Origin: an uncultured Lachnospiraceae bacterium
GTDB taxonomy: Bacteria; Bacillota; Clostridia; Lachnospirales; Lachnospiraceae
Length of the DNA: 28,859 bases
Direction: 5' to 3'
Assembly: GCA_910578115.1 (NCBI GenBank)
Contig: CAJTPO010000015.1
Coordinates: forward strand, 15,900-44,758
Each line of letters opens with the position of its first letter. The stretch's first letter is position 1. The notes beneath the pieces are model-generated. The model was not told the DNA's origin and made no database searches. It saw only the letters and a program-made list of their open reading frames with translations. Position numbers and translations under genes: made by a program. Shown here one piece after another: positions 1-7,549 of the stretch.

Positions 1-814
1 CAAGCAGGACGACCGCCGCTGCCGGATAGTCCCGCCGAAACCTCTGCATACTGTCGGGACTTGCACCCCGGAAGCCATAGACAGACTGGTCGTCATCTCC
101 CACGATAAAAAGATTATGCTGCGGAGCCGCCAGCATTCTCACAATCTCATACTGCAGCGGCGATATATCCTGAAATTCATCCACCAGGATGTACTGTGAC
201 TGCTCCTGCCACCGACCAAGTAGCTCCCTGTCTTCCCGCAGCAGCCTGTGACAGTGAATCATAATATCGTCAAAATCCATCTGTCTGAACTCCTGTTGAT
301 AACTCTTATATTCTTTTACCAGAAAAAGGATGTCCTCCTCCCCGATTCCCTCTATGGACAGCGGTCTCACCTTGCCCGTCATTTTACAGAAACCGACCGA
401 GTCAATCAATTCCTCCAGGTCTTCCTCCCTCACACAGGCAAAATGATTGTGCAAATGTACCAGCTGTCGAATCTGTTTTCTTTTCTCTGATTCTGTCATA
501 ATGGAATAACCCCGATAATGGGCCGACTGTTTCAGAATGTGATAGAACACGGCATGAAAAGTGCCAAATCTTACCGGAGGCCGCTCCGGCTGTGTAAGAC
601 GGAAGAAACGCTCCTGCATTTCCAACGCCGCTGCTTTCGTAAATGTGATGACCAGAATGCGGGCCGGATCAACGCCCTGCTTCATGATGAGATGTAAGAT
701 GCGGTGTACGGTGACGAAGGTCTTGCCGCTGCCAGGCCCCGCTATAATCTGTGCGGGGCCGGCAGTATGCAAAATCGCTTTCTCCTGATCAGGATTGATA
801 ATCTGCTCAGACAC
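1..814 (-). CDS. UvrD/PcrA-like superfamily 1 ATP-dependent DNA helicase, N-terminal part (runs off left edge)
   Basis: I translated the minus strand from a GTG at 814 and it stays open to the window edge (271 codons). It begins with a Q-motif-like NPDQEKAIL, followed by the Walker A loop GPGSGKT near residue 30, then VITFTKAAALEM (motif Ia), VDEFQD (Walker B, motif II) and GDDDQSVYGFRGA (motif III). This order is diagnostic of UvrD/Rep/PcrA 3'-5' helicases, which unwind DNA in repair and replication. The GTG start overlaps the last 8 bp of gltX (stop 807-809), so the two are probably translationally coupled in one transcript. The C-terminal half (motifs IV-VI) lies outside the window, so I cannot separate PcrA from the smaller UvrD-like paralogues common in Clostridia. 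Confidence 0.9.
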   Translation of the reverse strand, partial: MSEQIINPDQEKAILHTAGPAQIIAGPGSGKTFVTVHRILHLIMKQGVDPARILVITFTKAAALEMQERFFRLTQPERPPVRFGTFHAVFYHILKQSAHYRGYSIMTESEKRKQIRQLVHLHNHFACVREEDLEELIDSVGFCKMTGKVRPLSIEGIGEEDILFLVKEYKSYQQEFRQMDFDDIMIHCHRLLREDRELLGRWQEQSQYILVDEFQDISPLQYEIVRMLAAPQHNLFIVGDDDQSVYGFRGASPDSMQRFRRDYPAAAVVLL

Positions 815-2264
815 TCTGTAATTTCTCGATTCCTTTACGGATTCTGCTGAGGGATTCATCCTTCCCCAGCACTTCCATGATCTCCGTAGCTCCTGCCGGC
901 GTCATCTGCCTGCCGGAAACCGCAGTCCGTATCGGCCACATCACATAACCGTTCTTACATCCCTTCTGCTCCACATAAGAAGACAGCGTCGCATAAAGCG
1001 CATCATTGCTGTAATCTGTCTGTTCCTCCAGAAGCGGTAAAATTTCCTGCAGCACTTCCAGAGAAGACTCCCTGCTCGTCTTCATCTTCTTATGGGTATA
1101 CATCTCTACATCATATTCCGGCAGCATCTCAAAGAAATCCACCATTTCTCTGATATCCGGAAATATCTCGATCCTGGTCTTGACCATGGCCGCAATCTTC
1201 TTTAAATCAAGATTGCAGGACAGTGCCTCTTTCAGATAAGGCTCCGCCATCTCATAGAACCGTTCAGGATCCATAGCCTTTAAATATTCTCCGTTCATCC
1301 ATTTCAACTTGGTATAATCAAATACCGCCGGTGATTTGGACAGATGATGGTAGTCAAACTTCTTCACCAGTTCTTCCAGCGTAAAGATCTCCGTATTATC
1401 CTCCGGACTCCAGCCAAGAAGCGCCACGAAATTCACCACAGCCTCTGACAGAAATCCCTGCTCGATCAGATCTTCATAAGAAGAATGACCACACCGTTTG
1501 GACAGCTTCTGGTGATTCTCATCTGTGATCAGCGGACAGTGTACATATTCCGGCACCTCCCAGCCAAAAGCTTCATAGAGACGATTATACTTGGGAGATG
1601 AAGATAAATATTCATTGCCCCGCACTACATGCGTGATCCCCATCAAGTGATCATCCACCACATTGGCAAAGTTGTAAGTCGGATAACCATCCGATTTAAT
1701 CAGGATCATATCATCCAGCTCACTGTTATCCACCGTGATATCACCGTAAATATCATCGTGGAAAGTAGTCGTCCCTTCAGTAGGATTGTTCTGTCTGATC
1801 ACATAAGGAACGCCTTCCGCAAGCTTTGCGTCCACTTCCTCTTTCGAAAGCTGCAGACAATGCTTATCATATACATTGATTTCCTTCCCGGCGACCGTTC
1901 TGGTCAGTGTCGCCAGCCTGTCCTTATCGCAGAAACAATAATAGGCCTGTCCCTTATCGATCAGCTGTCTGGCATATTCCAGATAAAGTCCCTTCTTCTG
2001 CCGGTCGCTCTGCACGTAAGGTCCCACACCGCCGTCCTTATCCGGCCCCTCATCATGCACCAGTCCCGTCTTCTCCAGCGTACGGTAGATAATATCTACC
2101 GCCCCCTCCACATAACGTTCCTGATCTGTATCCTCAATCCTTAATATGAAATCACCACCCTCATGCTTTGCGATCAGATAAGCATACAAAGCTGTTCTTA
2201 AATTCCCTACATGCATACGGCCTGTGGGGCTGGGGGCATATCTTGTTCTTATTTTCTGACTCAT
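807..2264 (-). CDS. gltX: Glutamyl-tRNA synthetase (class I)
   Basis: This enzyme charges tRNA-Glu with glutamate in the cytoplasm. The product is 485 residues, normal for bacterial GluRS. The N-terminus carries the class I signature APSPTGRMHVGN, with the HIGH-like box HVGN at about residues 18-21; the KMSKS-like loop KLSKR is at about 253-257. The LRIEDTD and GNEYLSSSPKYNRLYEAFGW segments are typical of the family. I chose the ATG at 2264 because GGAG sits 8-9 bp upstream and the protein then starts directly before the catalytic fold. A TTG at 2294 would add ten residues but has no ribosome site. It lies downstream of the hydrogenase-like gene and overlaps the helicase start. Confidence 0.96.
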   Translation of the reverse strand: MSQKIRTRYAPSPTGRMHVGNLRTALYAYLIAKHEGGDFILRIEDTDQERYVEGAVDIIYRTLEKTGLVHDEGPDKDGGVGPYVQSDRQKKGLYLEYARQLIDKGQAYYCFCDKDRLATLTRTVAGKEINVYDKHCLQLSKEEVDAKLAEGVPYVIRQNNPTEGTTTFHDDIYGDITVDNSELDDMILIKSDGYPTYNFANVVDDHLMGITHVVRGNEYLSSSPKYNRLYEAFGWEVPEYVHCPLITDENHQKLSKRCGHSSYEDLIEQGFLSEAVVNFVALLGWSPEDNTEIFTLEELVKKFDYHHLSKSPAVFDYTKLKWMNGEYLKAMDPERFYEMAEPYLKEALSCNLDLKKIAAMVKTRIEIFPDIREMVDFFEMLPEYDVEMYTHKKMKTSRESSLEVLQEILPLLEEQTDYSNDALYATLSSYVEQKGCKNGYVMWPIRTAVSGRQMTPAGATEIMEVLGKDESLSRIRKGIEKLQSV

Positions 2265-2409
2265 TTCTTTTTCTCCAAATTGTATTCTGGCCAAACTGCA
2301 GTCACACAGTTCTCCCAGTTCTTCTATTCTATCCTGTAAGCCGCAAAGTCACCGACTCAGTCCTCCGCCGGCACTCTGCACCTGAAACCGTCATCGCCTG
2401 AAAACTCTT

Positions 2410-3888
2410 CTAATTCTGCTCCGGAATCTTCTTCTCCGCTGCGTTCTTAAAGCTGCCGACCGCCTTCGCTGCTGCAGGCACGGCAATATTCGTTCCGGCG
2501 CCTGCAATACATCCGCCCGGACACGCCATACCTTCAATCAGGCAGCCATTCTTCTTGCCCGCCTTCGCCAGCATCAGCATCTTCTTACACTCGGACAGAC
2601 TCTCGGCATGCTCGATGTTGACTTCCACATCAGGATAATATTCCCGCACACACTCTTCAATGGCGCTTGCCACGCCGCCGGCTACACCGTATCCGCGTCC
2701 TGCACCAGTTGCACCCTGCAGTGCATCCAGTGCCTGAATCTCTTCCAACAGGATACCTTTGGCTTCAAAAATACCCGTCAACTCCTCAAACGTAATGACG
2801 AAATCCACATCCGAGCGGATCGTCCTCCTGGACGCTTCCAGCTTCTTGGAGGCGCAGGGTCCTATAAAGACTACCTTGGCATCCGGATGATCCTCTTTGA
2901 TGATCCTGGCCGTAGCCACCATCGGCGTCAGAGCATTGGAGATCTTATCGATGGTCTCCGGGAAGAACTTCTTCGCCAGCACCGACCATGACGGACAGCA
3001 GGATGTCAGGCTGAAAGGCAGTTTACCCGTAGCTACCTCCGAAGCATAATGCTTCGCTTCCGCGATGGCTCCCAGATCCGCTCCGATAGCCGTCTCATAG
3101 ACATCATAAAATCCCAGCTCCTTCAAAGCCGTCTTCAACATATCCGGCGTTACACTGGGTCCGAATTGTCCCGCAAAAGCCGGCGCTACCTGCGCAACGA
3201 TCTTATGTCCCGACTGCAGGGCGCGAATCAGCTGGAAAATCTGAGACTTATCCGCGATCGCACCAAAAGGACAGTTCACCATACACTGTCCGCAGGAAAC
3301 ACACAAGTCATTGTCAATGACCGCTCTGCCCTTCTCATCATTCTTGATTGCACCCACACCGCAGGCTCCTGCACAGGGTCTGACCTGATGGGAAATGGCA
3401 TCGTAAGGACACACGGCTTTACATTTACCACATTTAATGCATTTCTCCGGATCGATCACCGACTTACCGCTCTGCATGGAGATTGCGCCCCGCGGACAGA
3501 CTTCCCGACAGGGATGCGCCACACAGCCCATACAATGATCCGTCACGTAATAGCGGTTCTCAGGACAGGCATTGCAGGCCGAAGGAATCACCTGCATCAG
3601 CGGAGGCTCATAATACTTCTCGTCAATGTTACTCTCCTCTAACCCCTGGGTCAAATGAACCGGCTGATTCTCCGGCCGCAGTGAAAGACCCATAGCCAGA
3701 CGAATCCGCTCTCGTACAATGGCCCTCTCCCGGTAAATGTTCTCATACTCCGATTCTTCATAATCTACTATCTTATAGGGAAGCGCCTCCACATCATCCT
3801 TCAAGTTCTCCGAATGATAAGCCAGATTGGCCACTTCTTTAAATATACGGCGTCTGTTCTTGCGAACCTGCGTATCAATTCCTCTCAT
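2410..3888 (-). CDS. Monomeric [FeFe]-hydrogenase-like 4Fe-4S protein
   Basis: A 492-residue cytoplasmic iron-sulfur protein with no signal peptide. After a basic N-terminus come a Cys-rich stretch (residues 104-131), ferredoxin-type clusters CIKCGKCKAVCP (150-161) and CVSCGQCMVNCP (196-207), then the H-domain. All three H-cluster motifs are present: L1 TSCCPSW (295-301), L2 GPCASKK (343-349) and L3 EGMACPGGC (452-460), so the four cysteines that hold the H-cluster are intact. L2 reads GPC rather than the MPC of prototypical CpI-type enzymes, which suggests the group B-like monomeric branch found in Clostridia. Its natural role (H2 evolution, uptake or sensing) is not clear. The start has GGGAGG 7 bp upstream. 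A leader of about 108 nt separates it from a good sigma-A promoter. Confidence 0.88.
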   Translation of the reverse strand: MRGIDTQVRKNRRRIFKEVANLAYHSENLKDDVEALPYKIVDYEESEYENIYRERAIVRERIRLAMGLSLRPENQPVHLTQGLEESNIDEKYYEPPLMQVIPSACNACPENRYYVTDHCMGCVAHPCREVCPRGAISMQSGKSVIDPEKCIKCGKCKAVCPYDAISHQVRPCAGACGVGAIKNDEKGRAVIDNDLCVSCGQCMVNCPFGAIADKSQIFQLIRALQSGHKIVAQVAPAFAGQFGPSVTPDMLKTALKELGFYDVYETAIGADLGAIAEAKHYASEVATGKLPFSLTSCCPSWSVLAKKFFPETIDKISNALTPMVATARIIKEDHPDAKVVFIGPCASKKLEASRRTIRSDVDFVITFEELTGIFEAKGILLEEIQALDALQGATGAGRGYGVAGGVASAIEECVREYYPDVEVNIEHAESLSECKKMLMLAKAGKKNGCLIEGMACPGGCIAGAGTNIAVPAAAKAVGSFKNAAEKKIPEQN

Positions 3889-4002
3889 GATCGATCCTCC
3901 CTGTCTTCTCCTCTATGCCGTACCTGTGCCTTATGCCGCCCACGATACAAATATTTCCTGAAAAAGGATACAGCTGATGCATACGTCCACCCCAATGTTA
4001 AT

Positions 4003-4031
4003 ATTTTAACAAACAACCCTTTAAAAAGCAA
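4003..4031 (-). promoter_or_regulatory. Sigma-A promoter for the hydrogenase-like gene
   Basis: On the minus strand TTGCTT (4026-4031) and TAAAAT (4003-4008) are separated by exactly 17 bp in an AT-rich stretch. Transcription would start near 3996, giving a leader of about 108 nt before the ATG at 3888. No second promoter is evident before gltX, so this may drive the whole hydrogenase-gltX-helicase group. Confidence 0.6.
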
Positions 4032-4139
4032 GAAAAAAATGGTTGCACACGTTTCTCTCATTTTTGCACAAACTTACGCGGAAGTCAACAACCCTGCTGC
4101 AAGTAGCATAACAATAGTAAACGACATTGGAAATTTCGT

Positions 4140-4170
4140 TTGCTATGAAAGTCGGAGACTTTCATAGCAA
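4140..4170. repeat. Perfect 14-bp inverted repeat with 3-bp loop upstream of the DtxR-like gene
   Basis: TTGCTATGAAAGTC, then GGA, then its exact reverse complement. The hairpin lies 53 bp before the regulator start and is not followed by a T-run, so it does not look like an intrinsic terminator. It could be an operator for the regulator's own dimer, a leader RNA hairpin, or a mobile-type palindrome. I see no convincing -35/-10 pair between it and the hydrogenase promoter. The rest of the 3889-4222 intergenic region holds the minus-strand promoter and a GC-rich segment (4171-4205) of unknown role. Confidence 0.7.
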
Positions 4171-4222
4171 GGATGGCCATGCGGCCCGCCAGGCGGCAGG
4201 CTGAGCATGATGGAGGTTTACT

Positions 4223-4591
4223 ATGGAAATACATGAATCTGCGGAAGATTATTTAGAAACCATATTGATCTTGAAAGAATGCACCGGACAGGTCCGCTCC
4301 ATCGACATCGCCACAAAGATGAATTACACCAAACCCAGCATCAGCGTGGCAATGAAGAAACTGCGCGAAAACGGCTATATCGAAATGGATAAAGACGGTT
4401 TCATCACTCTCACGCCTTCCGGTCTTGCAATTGCATCCAATATATATGAACGGCACAAACTGCTGACCGGCTTCTTCGTCGCGCTGGGTGTCAACGAGAA
4501 GACCGCAGCGGAAGATGCCTGCAAGATCGAGCATGATCTGAGTGAAGAGACCTTTGAAAAGATCAAGGCGCATGTTATGAGGTTATTATGA
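4223..4591 (+). CDS. DtxR/MntR-family metal-dependent transcriptional regulator
   Basis: A 122-residue winged-helix repressor of the family that binds DNA when loaded with Mn2+ or Fe2+. The N-terminus HESAEDYLETIL is the family hallmark and the recognition helix is within YTKPSISVAMKKL. Candidate metal ligands line up with MntR/DtxR: Asp9, Glu12, His78, Cys100, Glu103 and His104 (C-x-x-E-H). Cys at the position of MntR Glu99 is DtxR-like, whereas Asp9 is MntR-like, so the metal cannot be called from sequence. It lacks the C-terminal SH3/FeoA-like domain, as MntR does. GGAGG sits 7 bp before the ATG. Its last 4 bp overlap the start of a glycosyltransferase, an unusual operon partner. Confidence 0.9.
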   Translation: MEIHESAEDYLETILILKECTGQVRSIDIATKMNYTKPSISVAMKKLRENGYIEMDKDGFITLTPSGLAIASNIYERHKLLTGFFVALGVNEKTAAEDACKIEHDLSEETFEKIKAHVMRLL

Positions 4592-5871
4592 AGATTTTAT
4601 TTATAGAATGGGCCAGTTTCGGAAATGAAGATATCAAAGAAGCATTCACCGCCGAGGGACATACTTTCGTCTGCTTTCCCTTTTCCAATAAAGACGGCAG
4701 GCAGGACAAAGAGATCGAGGCAGCATTGTCCGGTGTACTGCACAGAGAGACACCGGATGCTGTCTTTTCCTTTAACTTTTTTCCGGTGATCTCACAGGTG
4801 TGTAAGAAGGAGGCTGTCCGGTATATCTCCTGGATCTACGACAGTCCTTACGTGATGCTCTATTCCTATACGGCAGTCAATCCCTGTAATGAAATCTATG
4901 TTTTCGACAGGGACCTTTATATGGAATTCCATAATGCCGGTATTCAGACCGTGCGGTATATGCCGATGGCAGCCAATACCGCACGGCTGGATAACATGCG
5001 GCCGGCCGGTTCCGACGGTTCTGTCTGCCGAAATTTCAGTGACGATTCCAATGCTACTGTCTGCCGGGATTTCAGTACCGGTTCCGACGGTTCCCCCTCC
5101 CACAACACGGCTGCTGCCTGCAATGACAGGAATCCGGTCAACTTCCCGGATCAGCTTCCCATGCTATACGACATCTCCTTCGTGGGATCTCTTTACACGG
5201 AACAGCATAACTTCTACGACCGTATGACAAACCTTTCGGCGTATACAAAAGGCTATCTGGAAGCCCTTATGGCGGCCCAGATGAAGGTACAGGGATATAA
5301 TTTCATACAGGAATCTCTCTCTCCCATAATAGACGACTTATATAAGGCATTGCCCATGGATCCTAATCCTGACGGCGTGGAAAGCCGGGAATATCTCTAC
5401 GCCCAGTATGTGATCAACCGGAAGATAACGGGCCTGGAACGCTTCGATCTTCTCTCGGCCGTTACACAGCATCATACTCTCGACCTCTTTACACATGACA
5501 CCAGTGTCACAATGAAAAACCTGCGAAACCACGGCACGGCAGACTATTACCGGCAGATGCCGCTTATTTTCAAACAGAGCAGAATCAATCTTAATATTTC
5601 CCTGCGCAGCATCAAAAGCGGTATTCCCCTGCGCGCCTTCGATATCATGGGCAGCGGCGGTTTCCTGCTGTCAAACTTTCAGACGGATTTTCTGGAACAT
5701 TTCGTGCCCGGAGAAGACTATGTTTACTACGAGAGCAAACAAGACCTGCTTTCGAAGATTGATTACTACCTGAGCCATGAAGATGAACGCTCCTGCATTG
5801 CACAAAATGGACATGACAAAGTTGCGGCACAGCATACGTTCCGGCACAGGGTCAGGGAGATCCTGGCATAA
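4588..5871 (+). CDS. CgeB/DUF3880-type glycosyltransferase with Glyco_trans_1_2 C-terminal domain
   Basis: A 427-residue protein with a GT-B-like fold. The N-terminal half resembles DUF3880: a beta-strand start MKILFIEWASFG, SFNFFPVISQ (about 61-70), WIYDSP (82-87) and YVFDRD (104-109). The C-terminal half is the glycosyl-transferases-group-1 type domain: SRINLNISLRSIKSGIPLRA, DIMGSGGFLLSN and YYLSHEDER. It is closest in this window to the gene at 7548-8837. Residues 141-176 form three imperfect 12-residue repeats rich in Ser, Asp and Gly, encoded by a 36-bp tandem repeat, between the two halves. The ATG overlaps the regulator stop (ATGA) and has GAGG 5 bp upstream. Presumed substrate is a nucleotide sugar for surface or flagellin glycan; donor and acceptor are unknown. 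Confidence 0.85.
   Translation: MKILFIEWASFGNEDIKEAFTAEGHTFVCFPFSNKDGRQDKEIEAALSGVLHRETPDAVFSFNFFPVISQVCKKEAVRYISWIYDSPYVMLYSYTAVNPCNEIYVFDRDLYMEFHNAGIQTVRYMPMAANTARLDNMRPAGSDGSVCRNFSDDSNATVCRDFSTGSDGSPSHNTAAACNDRNPVNFPDQLPMLYDISFVGSLYTEQHNFYDRMTNLSAYTKGYLEALMAAQMKVQGYNFIQESLSPIIDDLYKALPMDPNPDGVESREYLYAQYVINRKITGLERFDLLSAVTQHHTLDLFTHDTSVTMKNLRNHGTADYYRQMPLIFKQSRINLNISLRSIKSGIPLRAFDIMGSGGFLLSNFQTDFLEHFVPGEDYVYYESKQDLLSKIDYYLSHEDERSCIAQNGHDKVAAQHTFRHRVREILA
5008..5115 (+). repeat. Three-unit 36-bp in-frame tandem repeat inside the CgeB-like transferase
   Basis: Units at 5008-5043, 5044-5079 and 5080-5115 encode GSDGSVCRNFSD, DSNATVCRDFST and GSDGSPSHNTAA. At DNA level a 16-bp string (5006-5021) recurs identically 72 bp later, and a 20-bp string (5021-5040) recurs with two mismatches 36 bp later. 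The period is twelve codons, so unit gain or loss keeps the frame. Confidence 0.85.
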
Positions 5872-5936
5872 GGCGGCAGGTTTTTGGCAGAAATACAAGA
5901 CAAACAAAAATATCTATGTTAAACTTGAAACGGTTA

Positions 5937-5988
5937 CGTTACGGTTCATGATGTCCTGCCCCTGCTGCAGGACATCCGGTCGGTAACG
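5937..5988 (+). other. Stem-loop in the 165-bp gap before the GT2-TPR gene
   Basis: A perfect 10-bp stem (5950-5959 with 5967-5976, loop of 7) is extended by outer arms CGTTACGG (5937-5944) and CGGTAACG (5981-5988) that pair with one mismatch. There is no T-run after it, so it is not a standard terminator. It could shape the leader of the next gene or process the transcript between the two transferases. A very weak -35/-10-like pair (TTGGCA at 5885) precedes it. Confidence 0.5.
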
Positions 5989-6036
5989 CTGATTTATCAT
6001 AATCCGACACAGACTATTATACCCAAAGGAGACGCT

Positions 6037-7137
6037 ATGCCTTACCCGATTTCTGTCTGCATGATCGCAAAAAACGAAGAAAAACATATAGAAAAATGTC
6101 TCGCCGCCATCCGTTCCCACGCAGCAGGATCGATGGAGCTGGAAATTATCGTTGTTGACACCGGCTCCACAGACCGGACAAAAGAGATCGCGGCCAGATA
6201 TGCGGATAAGGTGTTGGATTTTGTGTGGGTGAATGATTTCAGCGCAGCACGGAATTATTCGATTTCACAGGCATCATATGACTATATCCTGTCACTGGAC
6301 TGCGATGAAATCATCACACAGCTGGATCTCGACCAGCTTTTTGTCTTGATCGAACAGCACCCGGAATCTGTCGGTTTTATCGCCATCGACAACCACTATT
6401 TTTCCAATCAGACAGATACTGTTTACAGGGATCGCCTCGGCCGTTTTTTCCATCGCGGCTTCTTCCATTTCGATGCTCCGATCCATGAACAGGTAGTCCA
6501 CAAACGAATCGGCACCCGCTACGAAAGTTATGACGCCCCGATAGCGGTTGACCACGTGGGGTATCTTGGCAGTATTGAAGCCCTGCGCCCCAAGGTGGAG
6601 CGCAATAACACGCTTTTATTTCAGGAACTGGAAAAAGACAGGGAGAATCCCTATCTTTATTTTCAGATCGGTCAGTCCTACAATATGATCTACGATTACG
6701 AAAATTCTTATAAGTACTATAAAGAGGCTCTTAACTATGATATAGATCCGGCCGAGGAATGGGTGCAGATGATGATCATCGCCTACGCTAACGCCCTGCT
6801 GCATACCGGCCGGGAAGCAGATGCCCTGCAGCTGGAAGCAATCTATGATGCTTTTGCCGGCACGGCGGATTTCCTGTGCATGATGGGCCGCATCTATCTT
6901 GCCAACGGACAGTATGTCAAGGCAATGATGGAATTTGTCAAAGCCATCCACTGTCCGGTTTCCAGAGAAAACGGCACCAATTCCTTCCTTCCCACTTATA
7001 ATATCGGCTTGATCAATGAGATGATGGGCGATATCCCCACGGCGCTTACGCATTACCATAACTGTGGAGAGTTCCCGCTGGCGCTTCAAAAGATAGAAGA
7101 GTTAACAACTTTACATCATTCCAGCAATTTGATATAA
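6037..7137 (+). CDS. GT2 family glycosyltransferase with C-terminal TPR repeats
   Basis: 366 residues. The GT-A domain starts PISVCMIAKNEE, has VVDTGSTDRT (39-48) and the metal-binding motif LDCDE (87-91). This 'CMIAKNEE' type of GT2 is related to SunS-like and lipooligosaccharide transferases. Residues from about 205 form four TPR-like helical pairs (PYLYFQIGQSYN, WVQMMIIAYANALL, FLCMMGRIYLANGQY, TYNIGLINEMMGD). TPR tails on GT2 enzymes often bind a protein acceptor, so this is a candidate for a protein (flagellin) glycosyltransferase; that is inference. Its ribosome site AAAGGAG is 6 bp upstream. No terminator follows; the promoter of the next small gene overlaps its last codons. Confidence 0.88.
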   Translation: MPYPISVCMIAKNEEKHIEKCLAAIRSHAAGSMELEIIVVDTGSTDRTKEIAARYADKVLDFVWVNDFSAARNYSISQASYDYILSLDCDEIITQLDLDQLFVLIEQHPESVGFIAIDNHYFSNQTDTVYRDRLGRFFHRGFFHFDAPIHEQVVHKRIGTRYESYDAPIAVDHVGYLGSIEALRPKVERNNTLLFQELEKDRENPYLYFQIGQSYNMIYDYENSYKYYKEALNYDIDPAEEWVQMMIIAYANALLHTGREADALQLEAIYDAFAGTADFLCMMGRIYLANGQYVKAMMEFVKAIHCPVSRENGTNSFLPTYNIGLINEMMGDIPTALTHYHNCGEFPLALQKIEELTTLHHSSNLI

Positions 7138-7138
7138 T
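7110..7138 (+). promoter_or_regulatory. Sigma-A promoter for the 63-residue gene
   Basis: TTTACA (7110-7115), a 17-bp spacer, and a perfect TATAAT (7133-7138). It overlaps the stop codon of the GT2-TPR gene. Transcription would begin near 7145, giving a leader of about 45 nt. A 12-bp perfect palindrome (7166-7177, TTTCTATAGAAA) lies in that leader just before the ribosome site. Confidence 0.72.
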
Positions 7139-7189
7139 TAAATCATCCAAAAACTTGATTACTTTTTTCTATAGAAAGTAGGTGATTTT

Positions 7190-7381
7190 ATGCCAAATGG
7201 AGCTGAAATTATTAAAACTACCATTGATGAATTTCAAAAAGTTCAGGCCCATATGAGAAATGCAAAAGAAGAGAATGCATCCAAAACATATGAAGGCCTC
7301 AAAAAAGATTATCAGTCACTAAAAGCTGTGCTGACTTCTCTGGGTGTCAACCTTACAGAGATCGACGAAATAAAAGAGTAG
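7190..7381 (+). CDS. Small helical protein of unknown function (63 aa)
   Basis: I do not recognise a family. The product is charged and predicted largely alpha-helical: one long helix (about residues 5-30), then a second (about 33-50), ending in an acidic tail. There is no signal peptide, no membrane segment and no cysteine. An AGGTG-type ribosome site is 7 bp before the ATG. It sits as a single-gene unit: a strong sigma-A promoter upstream and a strong intrinsic terminator downstream (7504-7547), which supports a real, independently expressed gene in the middle of the glycosylation cluster. A role as small chaperone or adaptor is possible but unsupported. Confidence 0.7.
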   Translation: MPNGAEIIKTTIDEFQKVQAHMRNAKEENASKTYEGLKKDYQSLKAVLTSLGVNLTEIDEIKE

Positions 7382-7503
7382 ATGCCATATTCAGAATTTT
7401 TTTGAAAAACTAAAAACACAGTTTCAAATATCGTTTAGTTGAAAAGAGTGAATAAATTCTTTGATGAGCAATTTATTCAGCGCAAAACGCTTCAAAATGT
7501 AGG

Positions 7504-7549
7504 AAAAGATGTAAGACCCGGTGCCGATACCTTGTCTTACATCTTTTTT
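7504..7549. terminator. Bidirectional intrinsic terminator between convergent genes
   Basis: A perfect 14-bp stem (AAAAGATGTAAGAC at 7504-7517 with its complement at 7534-7547) and a 16-nt loop, followed on the plus strand by six T (7544-7549). The A-run on the left makes it work in the other direction too. It ends the 63-aa gene and the minus-strand transferase whose stop codon (7548-7550) sits at its edge. The rest of 7382-7503 is AT-rich with nothing recognisable. Confidence 0.85.

Noticed and set aside
807..2294. Longer gltX beginning at a TTG at 2294
   Set aside because: No ribosome site before the TTG, whereas GGAG precedes the ATG at 2264 and that start fits the usual GluRS N-terminus.
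7504..7530. AAAA-N15-GCCGATAC resembling a sigma-D promoter
   Set aside because: The match is inside the terminator hairpin and would drive transcription antisense into the convergent transferase; the -35 is not TAAA.
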